Source: Gammaproteobacteria bacterium (GTDB lineage Bacteria; Pseudomonadota; Gammaproteobacteria; Steroidobacterales; GCA-2729495). Taken from it: DNA of 64,000 nucleotides. The stretch spans positions 62,001-126,000 of the forward strand of contig QUBU01000003.1 of NCBI GenBank assembly GCA_014337915.1. The letters are read 5' to 3'. The position numbers and the translations under genes are program-made. The notes under the pieces were generated by a model, which was given only the letters and a program-made list of their open reading frames with translations, was not told the origin of the DNA and did not search any database. Positions 33,264 to 42,237 of the stretch are shown in pieces; the stretch's first letter is position 1, and each line of letters opens with the position of its first letter.

Positions 33264-35734
33264 GGCGTGACTGTCCCGGCATCAGCGCTGGCGGCTGCTG
33301 CGGCCGTGGCTGCAGGCGATGGCGTTTGCAGGCGGCCCAGCCGCAGCGCATTGAAAGTCACCAGCAGCGAGCTCGCCGACATGCCGATCGCCGCCACCCA
33401 GGGGGCCAGCAGGCCCAGTGCGGCGAGCGGCACCGCGATCGCGTTGTAGGCCAGTGCCCAGGCGAGGTTCTGGCGCACGACGCGCATGCTGCGCCGGGCC
33501 AGCGCCACGGCGCGCGGCAACGCACCGAGGCCGGCGCCCACCAGCACGCAGTCGGCGGAGTGCTGGGCCAGCGAGGTGCCGCTGCCGATGGCGATGGAGA
33601 CATCCGCGCCGGCGAGCACTGGCGAGTCGTTGATGCCATCGCCCACCATGGCGACGGTACGGCCCTGCTGCTGCAGGCCGCGCACCAGGGCCAGCTTGTC
33701 CGGCGGCTGCAGCCCTGCGCTGAATTTCCCGATGCCCAGCCGGCGTGCCACCGCACGTACCGGGCCCGGCTGGTCGCCGCTGGCGATCGAGATCGTCAGG
33801 CCTGCGCCGGCCAGGGCCTGCAGGGCTTCGGCGGCCCCGGGACGCAGCTGCTCGGCGATCTCGAAACGTGCGCGCAGGCCGTGGGCATCACCCAGGTACA
33901 CGGACAGCAGCTCCTGCTCTGGCCCTGCAGCGTTGCTGTCCACGACCGCTGCGGAGAGCCCCAGGGCGAACTGGCGCGAGCCGATGCGCAGCTGCTCGCC
34001 ATCGACCCGGCCCTCGATGCCCTGGCCGGGCACCGCGCGCATCCCGGTCACGTCCACGGCTGCGGTCGGCTTCGGGAAGGCGCGCGCCAGCGGATGCTCC
34101 GAGCGGGACTCCAGGGCGGCGGCCACGGCCAGCGCCGCCTGCGGGTCGCTACCATCCAGCGATTCGACGTGCTGGATGCCGGCGGCGTGTTCGGTGAGCG
34201 TGCCGGTCTTGTCGAACACCATGTCGGTGACCCGGCTCAGCGTCTCCAGGGCACCAGCCCGGCGCAGCAGCACGCCCTGGCGCGCCATGGCGCTCATGCC
34301 GACGGTGAAGGCGGCCGGCGTCGCCAGCGCCAATGCGCAGGGGCAGGTCACGACCAGCACGGCGAGCACCACCTCGAAGGCACGGTCCGGCTGGATGTTC
34401 CACCAGGCGAGCCCCACCAGCGCCGCCAGCAGCAGCACTGCGGTCACGAACCAGGCGCCGACTCGGTCGGCGAGCTGCACCAGTCGCGGCCGCTCGGAGC
34501 GCGCCGCGGTGATGAGCTGGCTGATCTGCGCGAGCACGGTGCCGGCACCGGTGCGCTCCACGCGCACGGTGGCCGCCGCGAGCAGGTTGATGCTGCCGGC
34601 GACGACGCGCTCGCCGCGCGCTCGCCGCAGCGGCCGCGATTCCCCGGTAAGCAGCGATTCATCCACGCGCGCGGCATCGCTTTCGAGCAGGCCGTCCACC
34701 GGGAAGGACTGCCCGGGCTGCACCAGCACCAGGTCGCCGGGCGCGAGCTCGGCCACAGCGACCGCCTCGCCCCGGCCGGCGACGAGGCGCGTCGCCACGC
34801 GCGGCAGGTGCCGTGCCAGCGCACCGGTCAGGCCCGAGGCGCGATGCCGGCCGGACATTTCCAGGAAGCGTGCGGCGGACAGGAAGAACACGAACATCAC
34901 CGCCGAGTCGAAATAGACTTCGCCCTGGTTGGCGAAGGTATTCCAGACGCTGGCGGCATAGCTGGCGGCGATGGCCAGCGCCACCGGCAGGTCCATGCCC
35001 GGATGCAGGTTGCGCAGGCCGCGCCAGGCGCCGGCATAGAACGGCGTGGCGGAGTAGAACACCACCGGTGTCGCCACCAGCAGGCTGACCAGGCGCAGGA
35101 AGTGGGCGGTCTGCGCATCCATGCCCTGGGTGGCGCCGAGGTAGATGGCGGTGGCATAGCTCATCACCGCCGACATGCCGAAGCCGGCGACGACCAGTTG
35201 CCGCAGCGCCTGGTTGCGCTCCTGGATCGCCGCGCGGTCGCTGGCGTCGCTGGTGTACGGAAAGGGGTCGTAGCCGAGCGCGGCGATGCGCGCCAGCAGC
35301 GTCGACAGCGAGGCCCTGGATGGATCCCAGGCCAGGCGGGTGCGCGTCGTCATCGGGTCTACCGCGATCTCGCGCACGCCCGGCACGCCGGCCATGGCGC
35401 GCTCGATCAGCCAGGAGCAGGCGGCGCAGCGCACACCCTGCACCAGCAGCTGCGCCTCGCGGCTGCCGTCGCTGCGTTCGGTGACGAATTCGCGCTGCAG
35501 GGCGGGACGGTCGTAGGTGGCCCAGCCCGCAGCCTCTGCCGATGCACCGCTGGGCGGCACCGGGCCGCTGCGGAAGCGGTAGAAGCCGTCGAGGCCATCA
35601 CCGACGATGCGGCTTGCGATCTCGTGGCAGGCCGGTCCGCAGAACCCTGCCGTCTGCCCATCGACCACCATGGTCGCGGCGGGTGGCCCGCGCAGGGCCG
35701 CACCGCAATGAAAACAGTGGCCTGCCGTGGTCAT
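33260..35734 (-). CDS. ccoI: copper-exporting P1B-type ATPase CcoI for cbb3 oxidase biogenesis
   Basis: 824 residues. N-terminal Cys-rich segment (CFHCG, CGPACHE) typical of CcoI, then a heavy-metal-associated domain GVRCAACSWLIERA. Membrane copper site CPCALALATP, phosphorylation site DKTGTLTEH and hinge GDGINDSPVL are all intact, so the pump should be functional. CcoI supplies copper to the oxidase. It is followed by ccoS on the same strand. Between its start and the TonB receptor lie 154 bases with that receptor's terminator. Confidence 0.92.
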   Translation of the reverse strand: MTTAGHCFHCGAALRGPPAATMVVDGQTAGFCGPACHEIASRIVGDGLDGFYRFRSGPVPPSGASAEAAGWATYDRPALQREFVTERSDGSREAQLLVQGVRCAACSWLIERAMAGVPGVREIAVDPMTTRTRLAWDPSRASLSTLLARIAALGYDPFPYTSDASDRAAIQERNQALRQLVVAGFGMSAVMSYATAIYLGATQGMDAQTAHFLRLVSLLVATPVVFYSATPFYAGAWRGLRNLHPGMDLPVALAIAASYAASVWNTFANQGEVYFDSAVMFVFFLSAARFLEMSGRHRASGLTGALARHLPRVATRLVAGRGEAVAVAELAPGDLVLVQPGQSFPVDGLLESDAARVDESLLTGESRPLRRARGERVVAGSINLLAAATVRVERTGAGTVLAQISQLITAARSERPRLVQLADRVGAWFVTAVLLLAALVGLAWWNIQPDRAFEVVLAVLVVTCPCALALATPAAFTVGMSAMARQGVLLRRAGALETLSRVTDMVFDKTGTLTEHAAGIQHVESLDGSDPQAALAVAAALESRSEHPLARAFPKPTAAVDVTGMRAVPGQGIEGRVDGEQLRIGSRQFALGLSAAVVDSNAAGPEQELLSVYLGDAHGLRARFEIAEQLRPGAAEALQALAGAGLTISIASGDQPGPVRAVARRLGIGKFSAGLQPPDKLALVRGLQQQGRTVAMVGDGINDSPVLAGADVSIAIGSGTSLAQHSADCVLVGAGLGALPRAVALARRSMRVVRQNLAWALAYNAIAVPLAALGLLAPWVAAIGMSASSLLVTFNALRLGRLQTPSPAATAAAAASADAGTVTP

Positions 35735-35814
35735 GGCATCAATGCGTCGCCGCGGGGTGTTGCTGGGTCGGATTCATGCGGGCAGCCACCGGTCCGGGGT
35801 CGCAAATTCTACGC

Positions 35815-35844
35815 GAAAGAAAAAGGGGCGCCGTGGCGCCCCCC
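35815..35844 (-). terminator. Rho-independent terminator of the TonB receptor gene
   Basis: Read on the minus strand, a GGGGCGCC/GGCGCCCC hairpin (arms 35825-35832 and 35835-35842) runs straight into a T-rich tract (complement of 35815-35824). It sits about 45 bases after the receptor stop and before ccoI. Confidence 0.85.
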
Positions 35845-35888
35845 GTTCCTGCTTCCGGCCCTGCAGCGGGCTTGCTGCCTTGCGGTGC

Positions 35889-38069
35889 TCAATACTTGTA
35901 CTTGAAGGTCAGCATGAATTCCGACGGCGGCAATACCGTGCGGATGTTGGTGAAGCCCGGGACATAGATGCCGGACACCACGTCCTCTTCGTCGGTGATG
36001 TTCCGCCCGGTCAGCACCAGCTGCCATTTCTGGTCGGGCGCCCCGATGCCGACCTGGCCGTTCAGCCGCGTGTAGCTATCGATCTTCAGCGAGTTGTCCG
36101 CTGTCGTGTAGTAGTCATCGGTATAGAAGATATCGGCCCCGTAGAAGAACTCCACCAGGTCGGACACGCCCATGGTGTAGAGGAAGCCGATCTTGCCCTG
36201 CAGCTTCGGGTTGGAAGGCAGGTCGTAGTTTTCCTTCGCCTGCGCGGTCGGGGACAGGCTGTCGTAGTCGCCGCTGTCCTGCCAGCCCAGGTGGCCAAAG
36301 ATGCTCAGCGCATCGCTGGGCGTCCAGTTGGCCTCCAGCTCGACGCCGTAGACATCGATGTCGCCGACGTTGGCCTGCGGGAAGGCCCCGAAGCGCTGCT
36401 CGGTCTGCTGCATCCTGTCGTACATGGCGTAGAAGCTGGCGGCGTTGAGGCGCAGCCTGCGGTCGAAGAGTTCGGTCTTGACGCCCGCTTCGACGGAATC
36501 GACGGTTTCGCTGTCGTAGACCACGCCCGCGCAGCTCATGTTGCCCAGGCACAGGGTCTGGTAACCACCGGCCTGGAAGCCCTGGGAGAAGCTCAGGTAG
36601 AGCAGGGTGGCGTCGCTCAGCTGGTAGTTGGCGCCGACCTTGAAGGTGGTCTCGTCGAAGGAGTCGTCGAGGTGGACCGCATTGGAGCCGTCCAGTGCCG
36701 GAACGCAGCTCGTGCCGGTGCAGACGCTGTCGAGGTTCTTCTCGGTGTCGGTGTAGCGCACGCCGGCGACGATGGAGAAGCGGTCGGTGAAATGCCAGGT
36801 GCCTTCGGCAAACACCGCATAGCTGTCGGTGTCGGACTGCGAGCTCTCGGTGAAGTCGCTGATGGCAAACGGCCCGGCCACGGTCCAGTGGCCGGAGTAC
36901 TTCTGGTGGCCGTCCTCGTTCAGGTAGAACAGGCCGAACAGCCAGTCCAGGCGCTTGTCGAACGCCGAGCCGAGCAGCTGCAGTTCTTCGCTCCAGCTGT
37001 TCATGCTGGCATCCGAGGCGATCAGCAGGCCGTTGTTGCCGGTCTCCAGGCCCGGTGAGGGCAATGGGAACGTGCCGGTGCCGCCGCCGGCCAGGTCGAA
37101 GCCGAACTGGTCGTCGGTGCTCGTGAGGCCGGTGATGGAACGCAGCGTCACGCCACCGAAGTCATACGACAGGTTGATCGAGCCGCCGGCCTGGTCGCTG
37201 CTGCCGTAGTTCACGTTGTCCTTCGCCACCAGGGTGTCGTAGAAGTGGCCACCGAGCGGGCCGCCGCTGTCCTCGCCCGAGGGCGCCGGCGCGGGTGCCG
37301 TATCCCAGGGCACGCCGTTGTAGCCGTCGTTCTCGAGGTTGGCGCCCCAGGCGCTGAGCACGATGTCCAGGCCTTCGGTGCCGTACCAGTGCAGCTTGCC
37401 GCGGACCACGAAGTTCTCGTGCTCGCCCGGCTCGTTGCCGGTCACCGGGTTGTCCTGCCAGCCGCGGCCACGGTCCTCGTAGACGGCGGAGAGCGAGCCG
37501 GCCAGTGCGCCGTCCTCGATGGGGCCGCCCACCGAACCGGTCACCTTGAGGGTGTCGTAGTTGCCGTAGCCGGCCGAGGCGTTGAGCCAGGCGTCGTCAC
37601 CGGGGGTGCGGCTGATGAGCTTGATGGCACCGGCAATGGTGTTGCGCCCGTAGAGCGTGCCCTGCGGACCGCGCAGCACCTCGATGCGCTCGATGTCGGT
37701 CAGCTCGAGGTTGGCGCTGCCCAGCCGCCCGAAGTAGACGTCATCCATGTAGATGCCGACGGGGGACTCCGCGGTGTTGAAGGCCGGGTTCTGCACGCTG
37801 GCGCCGCGGCTGAACACCTGCATGGACTGCGCGCCCGCGGTCACGGTATAGGTCTGGAGGTTCGGCACGTTCTGGCCGATGTCCTTCACTGCATTGATCT
37901 GCAGCCGGTCGATGGTGCTGCTGTCGAAGGCGCTCACGGCCAGTGGCACCTCCTGCAGGTTCTCGGCACGACGCTGGGCGGTCACCACGACTTCGTCGAT
38001 GGCGAACGCCGGGCTGGCGCCCAGGGCGAACGCCCCGGCCAGCAAGGCGACCTGACTCCGGATCTTCAT
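35889..38069 (-). CDS. TonB-dependent outer-membrane receptor
   Basis: 726 residues from ATG 38069 (GGGGTAAG upstream). The signal peptide ends at ASPAFA. The plug begins EVVVTAQRRAENLQEVPLAVS and contains IERIEVLRGPQGTLYGRNTIAGAI, both standard. Many amphipathic barrel strands follow and the last residues are FMLTFKYKY with a terminal aromatic. This receptor type, common in catabolically versatile proteobacteria, takes up large or hydrophobic substrates or siderophores; the ligand cannot be deduced. Cys pairs (VCTGTSC, LCLGNMSC) suggest extracellular-loop disulfides. Confidence 0.9.
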   Translation of the reverse strand: MKIRSQVALLAGAFALGASPAFAIDEVVVTAQRRAENLQEVPLAVSAFDSSTIDRLQINAVKDIGQNVPNLQTYTVTAGAQSMQVFSRGASVQNPAFNTAESPVGIYMDDVYFGRLGSANLELTDIERIEVLRGPQGTLYGRNTIAGAIKLISRTPGDDAWLNASAGYGNYDTLKVTGSVGGPIEDGALAGSLSAVYEDRGRGWQDNPVTGNEPGEHENFVVRGKLHWYGTEGLDIVLSAWGANLENDGYNGVPWDTAPAPAPSGEDSGGPLGGHFYDTLVAKDNVNYGSSDQAGGSINLSYDFGGVTLRSITGLTSTDDQFGFDLAGGGTGTFPLPSPGLETGNNGLLIASDASMNSWSEELQLLGSAFDKRLDWLFGLFYLNEDGHQKYSGHWTVAGPFAISDFTESSQSDTDSYAVFAEGTWHFTDRFSIVAGVRYTDTEKNLDSVCTGTSCVPALDGSNAVHLDDSFDETTFKVGANYQLSDATLLYLSFSQGFQAGGYQTLCLGNMSCAGVVYDSETVDSVEAGVKTELFDRRLRLNAASFYAMYDRMQQTEQRFGAFPQANVGDIDVYGVELEANWTPSDALSIFGHLGWQDSGDYDSLSPTAQAKENYDLPSNPKLQGKIGFLYTMGVSDLVEFFYGADIFYTDDYYTTADNSLKIDSYTRLNGQVGIGAPDQKWQLVLTGRNITDEEDVVSGIYVPGFTNIRTVLPPSEFMLTFKYKY

Positions 38070-38271
38070 CGGCTTACCCCCTGATTGAGCATTTCGCGAC
38101 ACGCAGCCCCGGGGCCTGCGGCCGGACTGGACGAAAAACCACAACACTCATGGATTCCGCCGGCGCTGGGATGGTAGCAAAAGACGCACTGTCCGACAGC
38201 AGGCCGGCAGCAGACCGCCAGCAAGGCGACAGCTGTCGCGGGCCTTGCCGGAGCAGTGCGCAGCGGCTGCC

Positions 38272-38880
38272 TCAGTCGACGAGCTCGACGGTGATGGTGC
38301 CGTCGGCGGCGATCGGCGACACCTCGAGCTTCACGCCCATGCTGCGGGCGTAACCCTCCAGACGCGGGCGGGTCCAGTGGTCATGGATCTCCTGCACGCT
38401 GAGGTCGAACTGGCCGAGCTTGCGGCACTGTTCGAGCACGTGGCCGAACGGCTCCTTCCAGCTCCGCCGGCGACCCTCGCCGCCGGAAGTCAGGGCCAGC
38501 CCGTAATGGCAGGCAGTGCGATCGAACAGCGCGACCAGCGCGATTTCCCGGATGCCGGTCTTTTCGATGATGCCCTTCATGCGCAGGGTGACCGGTTCCA
38601 TGGTCTTGATGTCATGGGCCACGTACTGCGCGAGCTCACCCCGGTTCCTGGCGAACTGGATGGCCAGCAGGTGCGCCTTCACCAGCGGGTCGTTCATTTC
38701 GTGGGCATATCCCGCGTCGTTGTGCAGCATCTTCAGGAGGATGGACAGCGAGCGGCCCAGTTCCTCCTCCCGGCCCTCGAAACCACTCAGGGTCTTGTAC
38801 TTGTCGGCTTCGCTGCGGGTAGCGGTCGGGGTATGCGTAGCGGCGGGTCGGGTCTGGTTCTGAGCATGGGCCTGAGCCAT
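38272..38880 (-). CDS. conserved-looking protein of unknown function
   Basis: 202 residues, cytoplasmic. An N-terminal Ala/Gln/Thr-rich stretch of about 25 residues is followed by a helical region (GREEELGRSLSILLKMLHNDAGY, VKAHLLAIQFARNRGELAQYV) and a C-terminal domain with ALFDRTACHYGLAL and QEIHDHWTRPRLEGYA. I do not recognise the family. No signal peptide or membrane segment. The upstream 277 bases contain no other gene that I can support. Confidence 0.6.
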   Translation of the reverse strand: MAQAHAQNQTRPAATHTPTATRSEADKYKTLSGFEGREEELGRSLSILLKMLHNDAGYAHEMNDPLVKAHLLAIQFARNRGELAQYVAHDIKTMEPVTLRMKGIIEKTGIREIALVALFDRTACHYGLALTSGGEGRRRSWKEPFGHVLEQCRKLGQFDLSVQEIHDHWTRPRLEGYARSMGVKLEVSPIAADGTITVELVD

Positions 38881-39157
38881 GGGACACCTCCGGGATGCGC
38901 AACTGCTGCTGCCGCCCGACTATACCGGCTGGACGTCCGGCCGCTGCATCCCGGCCGGGAACCGGCCCACCCTGTGGTCAGCGGGCCGGCCGCCGGGTTG
39001 CACCGGCCTGCGGTACGTGGAAACATGCGGCGGATACCAATCCGTACTGCATCCGCTGCGCGACGCTGCCTGATGGGGCGCCGGCCGTTGGCATCGCCGC
39101 GATGCCTGGCATCCGGCGGACTGCGGTCGCCGTCTTGCGTCGTCCCGGGGAAAATGT

Positions 39158-39835
39158 ATGGCAAAGAGAATGGCCAGGAAGAAAACCGCGAAAAAAGCTG
39201 CGTCCGCCGTCACCGCCAGCCAGAACTACGCCGGGGTGTGGGGCAACCGAATTGGCTTCGGCAGGAAAGCCGCGGTGATCGTCATCGACCTGCTCCAGGG
39301 TTACACGCTGCCCGGTGCGCCGCTGTATGCCCCGGGTGTGGTCGAGTGCGTGAAGGAAGTTCCCGAACTGCTGCGGTGGGCGCGCAAGAAAAAGGTGCCC
39401 GTCATCCACACGCGGGTGCTGTACAACCCCAAGACCTTCGAGGACGGCGGCGTCTGGATCAGGAAGGCCCCGGTCCTGAAGTCGCTGGTGCCCGGCAGCA
39501 AGTACGCGGAGTTCTGCCCCGAGGTGAAGCCTCCCAGGGGCGAGACGGTGATCGTCAAGAACTACGCCAGCTGCTTCTTCGGCACTTCGCTGGCGGCAAC
39601 GCTGACTGCCATGGGAGTCGATACGGTGATTATTGCCGGCTGCACGACCTCGGGATGCGTTCGTGCTTCGGCGGTAGACGCGGTCCAGCACGGATTTCGG
39701 CCGATCGTCGTGGAGGAGTGCGTGGGTGATCGCCATGAAGACCCGCACAATGCGAACCTGTTTGACATCAACGCGAAGTACGGCGATGTCATCAGCAAGG
39801 CCGATGCCATCAGGTACTTCAAGTCGCTGCGGTGA
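39158..39835 (+). CDS. isochorismatase-fold amidohydrolase (N-carbamoylsarcosine amidase-like)
   Basis: 225 residues. GGGGAAA lies just before ATG 39158. After a Lys/Arg/Ala-rich leader (MAKRMARKKTAKKAAS) the triad is clear: Asp in VIVIDLLQGYT, Lys in IVKNYASCFFGTSLA and Cys in CTTSGCVRASAVDA. The match to N-carbamoylsarcosine amidase-type enzymes includes PGAPLYAPGV and GVWIRKAPVLKSL. Such enzymes hydrolyse carbamoyl or similar amide C-N bonds. It opens a rightward cluster with a PuuE-like deacetylase and cupins, which suggests degradation of an N-containing compound. Confidence 0.83.
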   Translation: MAKRMARKKTAKKAASAVTASQNYAGVWGNRIGFGRKAAVIVIDLLQGYTLPGAPLYAPGVVECVKEVPELLRWARKKKVPVIHTRVLYNPKTFEDGGVWIRKAPVLKSLVPGSKYAEFCPEVKPPRGETVIVKNYASCFFGTSLAATLTAMGVDTVIIAGCTTSGCVRASAVDAVQHGFRPIVVEECVGDRHEDPHNANLFDINAKYGDVISKADAIRYFKSLR

Positions 39836-39884
39836 CGTTGCAGCAGATCCACAGGACAACCAGCAGCACCCCGGGGACCATGAC

Positions 39885-40826
39885 ATGGTGAAGAAGGCCG
39901 CCAGCAAGACCGCTCCTGCCACGCGCCGCGGTGGCCTTACGCAGAGCCCGCATTACGACTACGTGCCGATCATCGACCGGCCGAAGCTCAAGCTGCCCGG
40001 GGGCGCCCGCGTGGCGGTGATCCCCTACATCAACATCGAGCATTTCCCGCACGACATTCCCGGCACGGCCATCATTCCCGGTACCCAGCGTTTCAATCCG
40101 GACCCGCTGAACTACGGCTGGCGCGACTACGGCAACCGCGTCGGCCTGTGGCGCATGATGGAGCTGATGGACAAGATCGGCATGCGCGGCACCGTGTGCC
40201 TGAACTCGGAGATCATCCGCGAGTATCCGCGGATCATGGACGAAGCCATCAAGCGCCGGTGGGCCTTCATCGGCCATGGCATCAACAATGCCCCGGCGAA
40301 TTTCCTGTCGGGGATCGACGGGAAGAAGGAGCGGGCGATCATCCGGGGCGTGCTCGACGCCATGGAAAAACGCATCGGCCGCAAGACCAAGGGCTGGCTC
40401 TCGCCCTTCCTGACCCATACCAACAACACGCCGGATATCCTCGCCGAGTGTGGCGTCGAGTACCTGTGCGACTACACCGCCGATGACCACCCGTTCCCCT
40501 TCAACGTCAGGAAGGGCAGCCTCATCTCGGTACCCTACACCGTGGAACTGAACGACATCCCGGCATTCCAGAACGTTGGCATCAGCTCGGCGGATTTCGG
40601 TGATGCGATTGTCGACCAGTTCGACGTGCTTTACGACGAGGGCGCCGACAACGCCCGCTGCATGCCCGTCTGCCTGCACACGTTCTGGGTGGGGCAGCCG
40701 AACAAGTTCAAGCACCTGAAGCGGGCCTTCGCGCATATCGCCAGCCATGACGGCGTGTGGTTCACCACGGCCGACGAAGTCAATGACTGGTACCGGAAGA
40801 GCTACCTGCGACAGGCCAGGACGTGA
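39885..40826 (+). CDS. polysaccharide deacetylase family protein (PuuE-like)
   Basis: 313 residues from ATG 39885. RDYGNRVGLWRMMELMDKIGMRGTV and the WAFIGHGINN segment are NodB-fold features typical of the PuuE/allantoinase-like branch, where the usual first Asp motif is altered. It begins with a Lys/Ala-rich leader (MVKKAASKTAPATRRGG) much like that of the neighbouring amidohydrolase. The sequence continues with GWLSPFLTHTNNTPDIL and CLHTFWVGQP, the latter probably providing another His. Hydrolysis of an amide or ring C-N bond is likely; the exact substrate is not known. Confidence 0.8.
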   Translation: MVKKAASKTAPATRRGGLTQSPHYDYVPIIDRPKLKLPGGARVAVIPYINIEHFPHDIPGTAIIPGTQRFNPDPLNYGWRDYGNRVGLWRMMELMDKIGMRGTVCLNSEIIREYPRIMDEAIKRRWAFIGHGINNAPANFLSGIDGKKERAIIRGVLDAMEKRIGRKTKGWLSPFLTHTNNTPDILAECGVEYLCDYTADDHPFPFNVRKGSLISVPYTVELNDIPAFQNVGISSADFGDAIVDQFDVLYDEGADNARCMPVCLHTFWVGQPNKFKHLKRAFAHIASHDGVWFTTADEVNDWYRKSYLRQART

Positions 40827-40933
40827 GATCATTGGCCATGACGCTTCGGTGTTCGACCACCAGAAGCTGCATGCCTGTCAGTGCGTAGTCTGCCCGGCCA
40901 ACAGGCCGGGTTTACCAAATCGAGGATCCCCCC

Positions 40934-41206
40934 ATGGCAAAACGAGTGCAGGACCTGAAGCCGGCCCGCAAGGCGGATGCGCAGGCCTGGATGAAGGAAA
41001 ACGTGGCGGAGCAGAAAAAGCGCTACGCCGCCATCGTCAAGGAGCAGGAAGAGCTGGGCCCGGAACGCGAGAAGTGGGTGGCCGGGTTCCTGAAGATCAT
41101 CCAGACCAAGGGCTTCAACGTCACCGGTGACGTGCGGCGCATCATCAAGCCCGGCGAGATCCCGAAGAAGCCCAAGGGCATGAAGAAGCACCAGGTAGTC
41201 TTTTAG
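40934..41206 (+). CDS. small basic helical protein of unknown function
   Basis: 90 residues, preceded by GAGGAT eight bases before ATG 40934. It is strongly basic, with a central charged helix (DAQAWMKENVAEQKKRYAAIVKEQEE), and ends in IIKPGEIPKKPKGMKKHQVVF. No family recognised. It is followed after ten bases by the first cupin gene, whose ribosome site overlaps its stop region, so the two are almost certainly co-translated. Confidence 0.65.
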   Translation: MAKRVQDLKPARKADAQAWMKENVAEQKKRYAAIVKEQEELGPEREKWVAGFLKIIQTKGFNVTGDVRRIIKPGEIPKKPKGMKKHQVVF

Positions 41207-41216
41207 GAGCAGCACC

Positions 41217-42176
41217 GTGGCACGACCCCATATTGAGCCCTACGTCGAGCTCGACAGCCCTTACAAGAAGTTCAATCTCGGCGGCTTCAAGGGCAGCCAC
41301 TACAAGGTGCTGTCGCTCGACACCGACACCGGCGCCTGCACGCTGAAGGTCCGCTTCGATGGCGGCTACCGGCGCAAGCCCGGCCTGAGCTACTCGGACG
41401 TCGAGATTTTCCTGCTGAACGGCAGCATGCAGGTCGGCAAGGAAACCTGGCGCGAAGGCCACTACGCCTTCCTGCCGGCCGGCACCGCGCTGGGCGCCAT
41501 CCGCGTGGCGCAGGGTGCCGAGGCGCTGGTCATGTACAACGACAGCGAGCCGACCTTCGTCGAGTCCGATCGCCACCATCCGCTGGTTCTGGGCGATGCC
41601 TTCGTCTCCATGAACAGTTACGAAGACGCGCCATGGGCTTCCGGCAGCGTGGTGTCGCCGTCGGTGGCCACCGGCTGCATGATCAAACTGCTGCGCTTCG
41701 ACCCGATCACCGAGGCCTTCAGCTTCCTCTACTGCCTGGCGCCGCGCTATGGGCAGGACAACATCTCCTACCACGATTGCGCGGAGGAGTCGTACCACAT
41801 CTGGGGCACGTCCTGGATGATGCAGTTCGGCGACCTGCCGACCGGCGGTTACTTCTGGCGCCCGCCGTACATCAACCACGGTTCCTTCCGCTGCACCTAC
41901 GGCACGCTCGCCTTCGGCCGCACGGACTCGGTGCTGTACAACTACTTCCACTACAACCCCTGGACCAACCCGGACGAGAACCAGCTGCGCGCGGCGGCGT
42001 TCCAGTATCGCAAGCGCCCGCAGCTCTACAACTGGGTCGCTTCCGACGGCCACAACCACCCGCATGGGCCGCCGGACTTCGAGACGCCCGATTACGGCGA
42101 CGAGGCGCAGGTGCGGCTGCTGCACGGCCAGCCCGTGGGCGGCTCGCCCGGCCGCCGGCGCGGCAAGCGTCGTTGA
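41217..42176 (+). CDS. cupin-like protein, first of a tandem paralogous pair
   Basis: 319 residues from GTG 41217, with AGGAGC immediately after the stop of the small basic gene. The N-terminal half reads as one cupin: CTLKVRFDGGYRRKPGLSYSDVEIFLLNGSM, then GHYAFLPAGTALGAIRV. The second half has a further domain with HDCAEESYHIWGTSWMM and YINHGSFRCTYGT, whose His, Asp and Glu could bind metal. The C-terminus ends in a basic tail RRRGKRR. Cupins of this kind act in degradation of ureido or aromatic compounds; no exact reaction is assigned. Confidence 0.75.
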   Translation: MARPHIEPYVELDSPYKKFNLGGFKGSHYKVLSLDTDTGACTLKVRFDGGYRRKPGLSYSDVEIFLLNGSMQVGKETWREGHYAFLPAGTALGAIRVAQGAEALVMYNDSEPTFVESDRHHPLVLGDAFVSMNSYEDAPWASGSVVSPSVATGCMIKLLRFDPITEAFSFLYCLAPRYGQDNISYHDCAEESYHIWGTSWMMQFGDLPTGGYFWRPPYINHGSFRCTYGTLAFGRTDSVLYNYFHYNPWTNPDENQLRAAAFQYRKRPQLYNWVASDGHNHPHGPPDFETPDYGDEAQVRLLHGQPVGGSPGRRRGKRR

Positions 42177-42183
42177 TCCGCCA

Positions 42184-42213
42184 CCGCCCGGCCGGCAAGC
42201 GCTGGCCGGGCGG
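42184..42213 (+). other. perfect GC-rich hairpin between the two cupin genes
   Basis: CCGCCCGGCC (42184-42193) pairs exactly with GGCCGGGCGG (42204-42213) around a 10-base loop. There is no T tract, so it is probably not an intrinsic terminator; it could stabilise the upstream mRNA or set the ratio of the two cupins. Confidence 0.6.
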
Positions 42214-42237
42214 ATTCCGCCCCTGGAGTGATGACGC

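Noticed and set aside
33326..35905. 859-residue rightward open frame
   Set aside because: Antisense to ccoI, which has every P-type ATPase motif.
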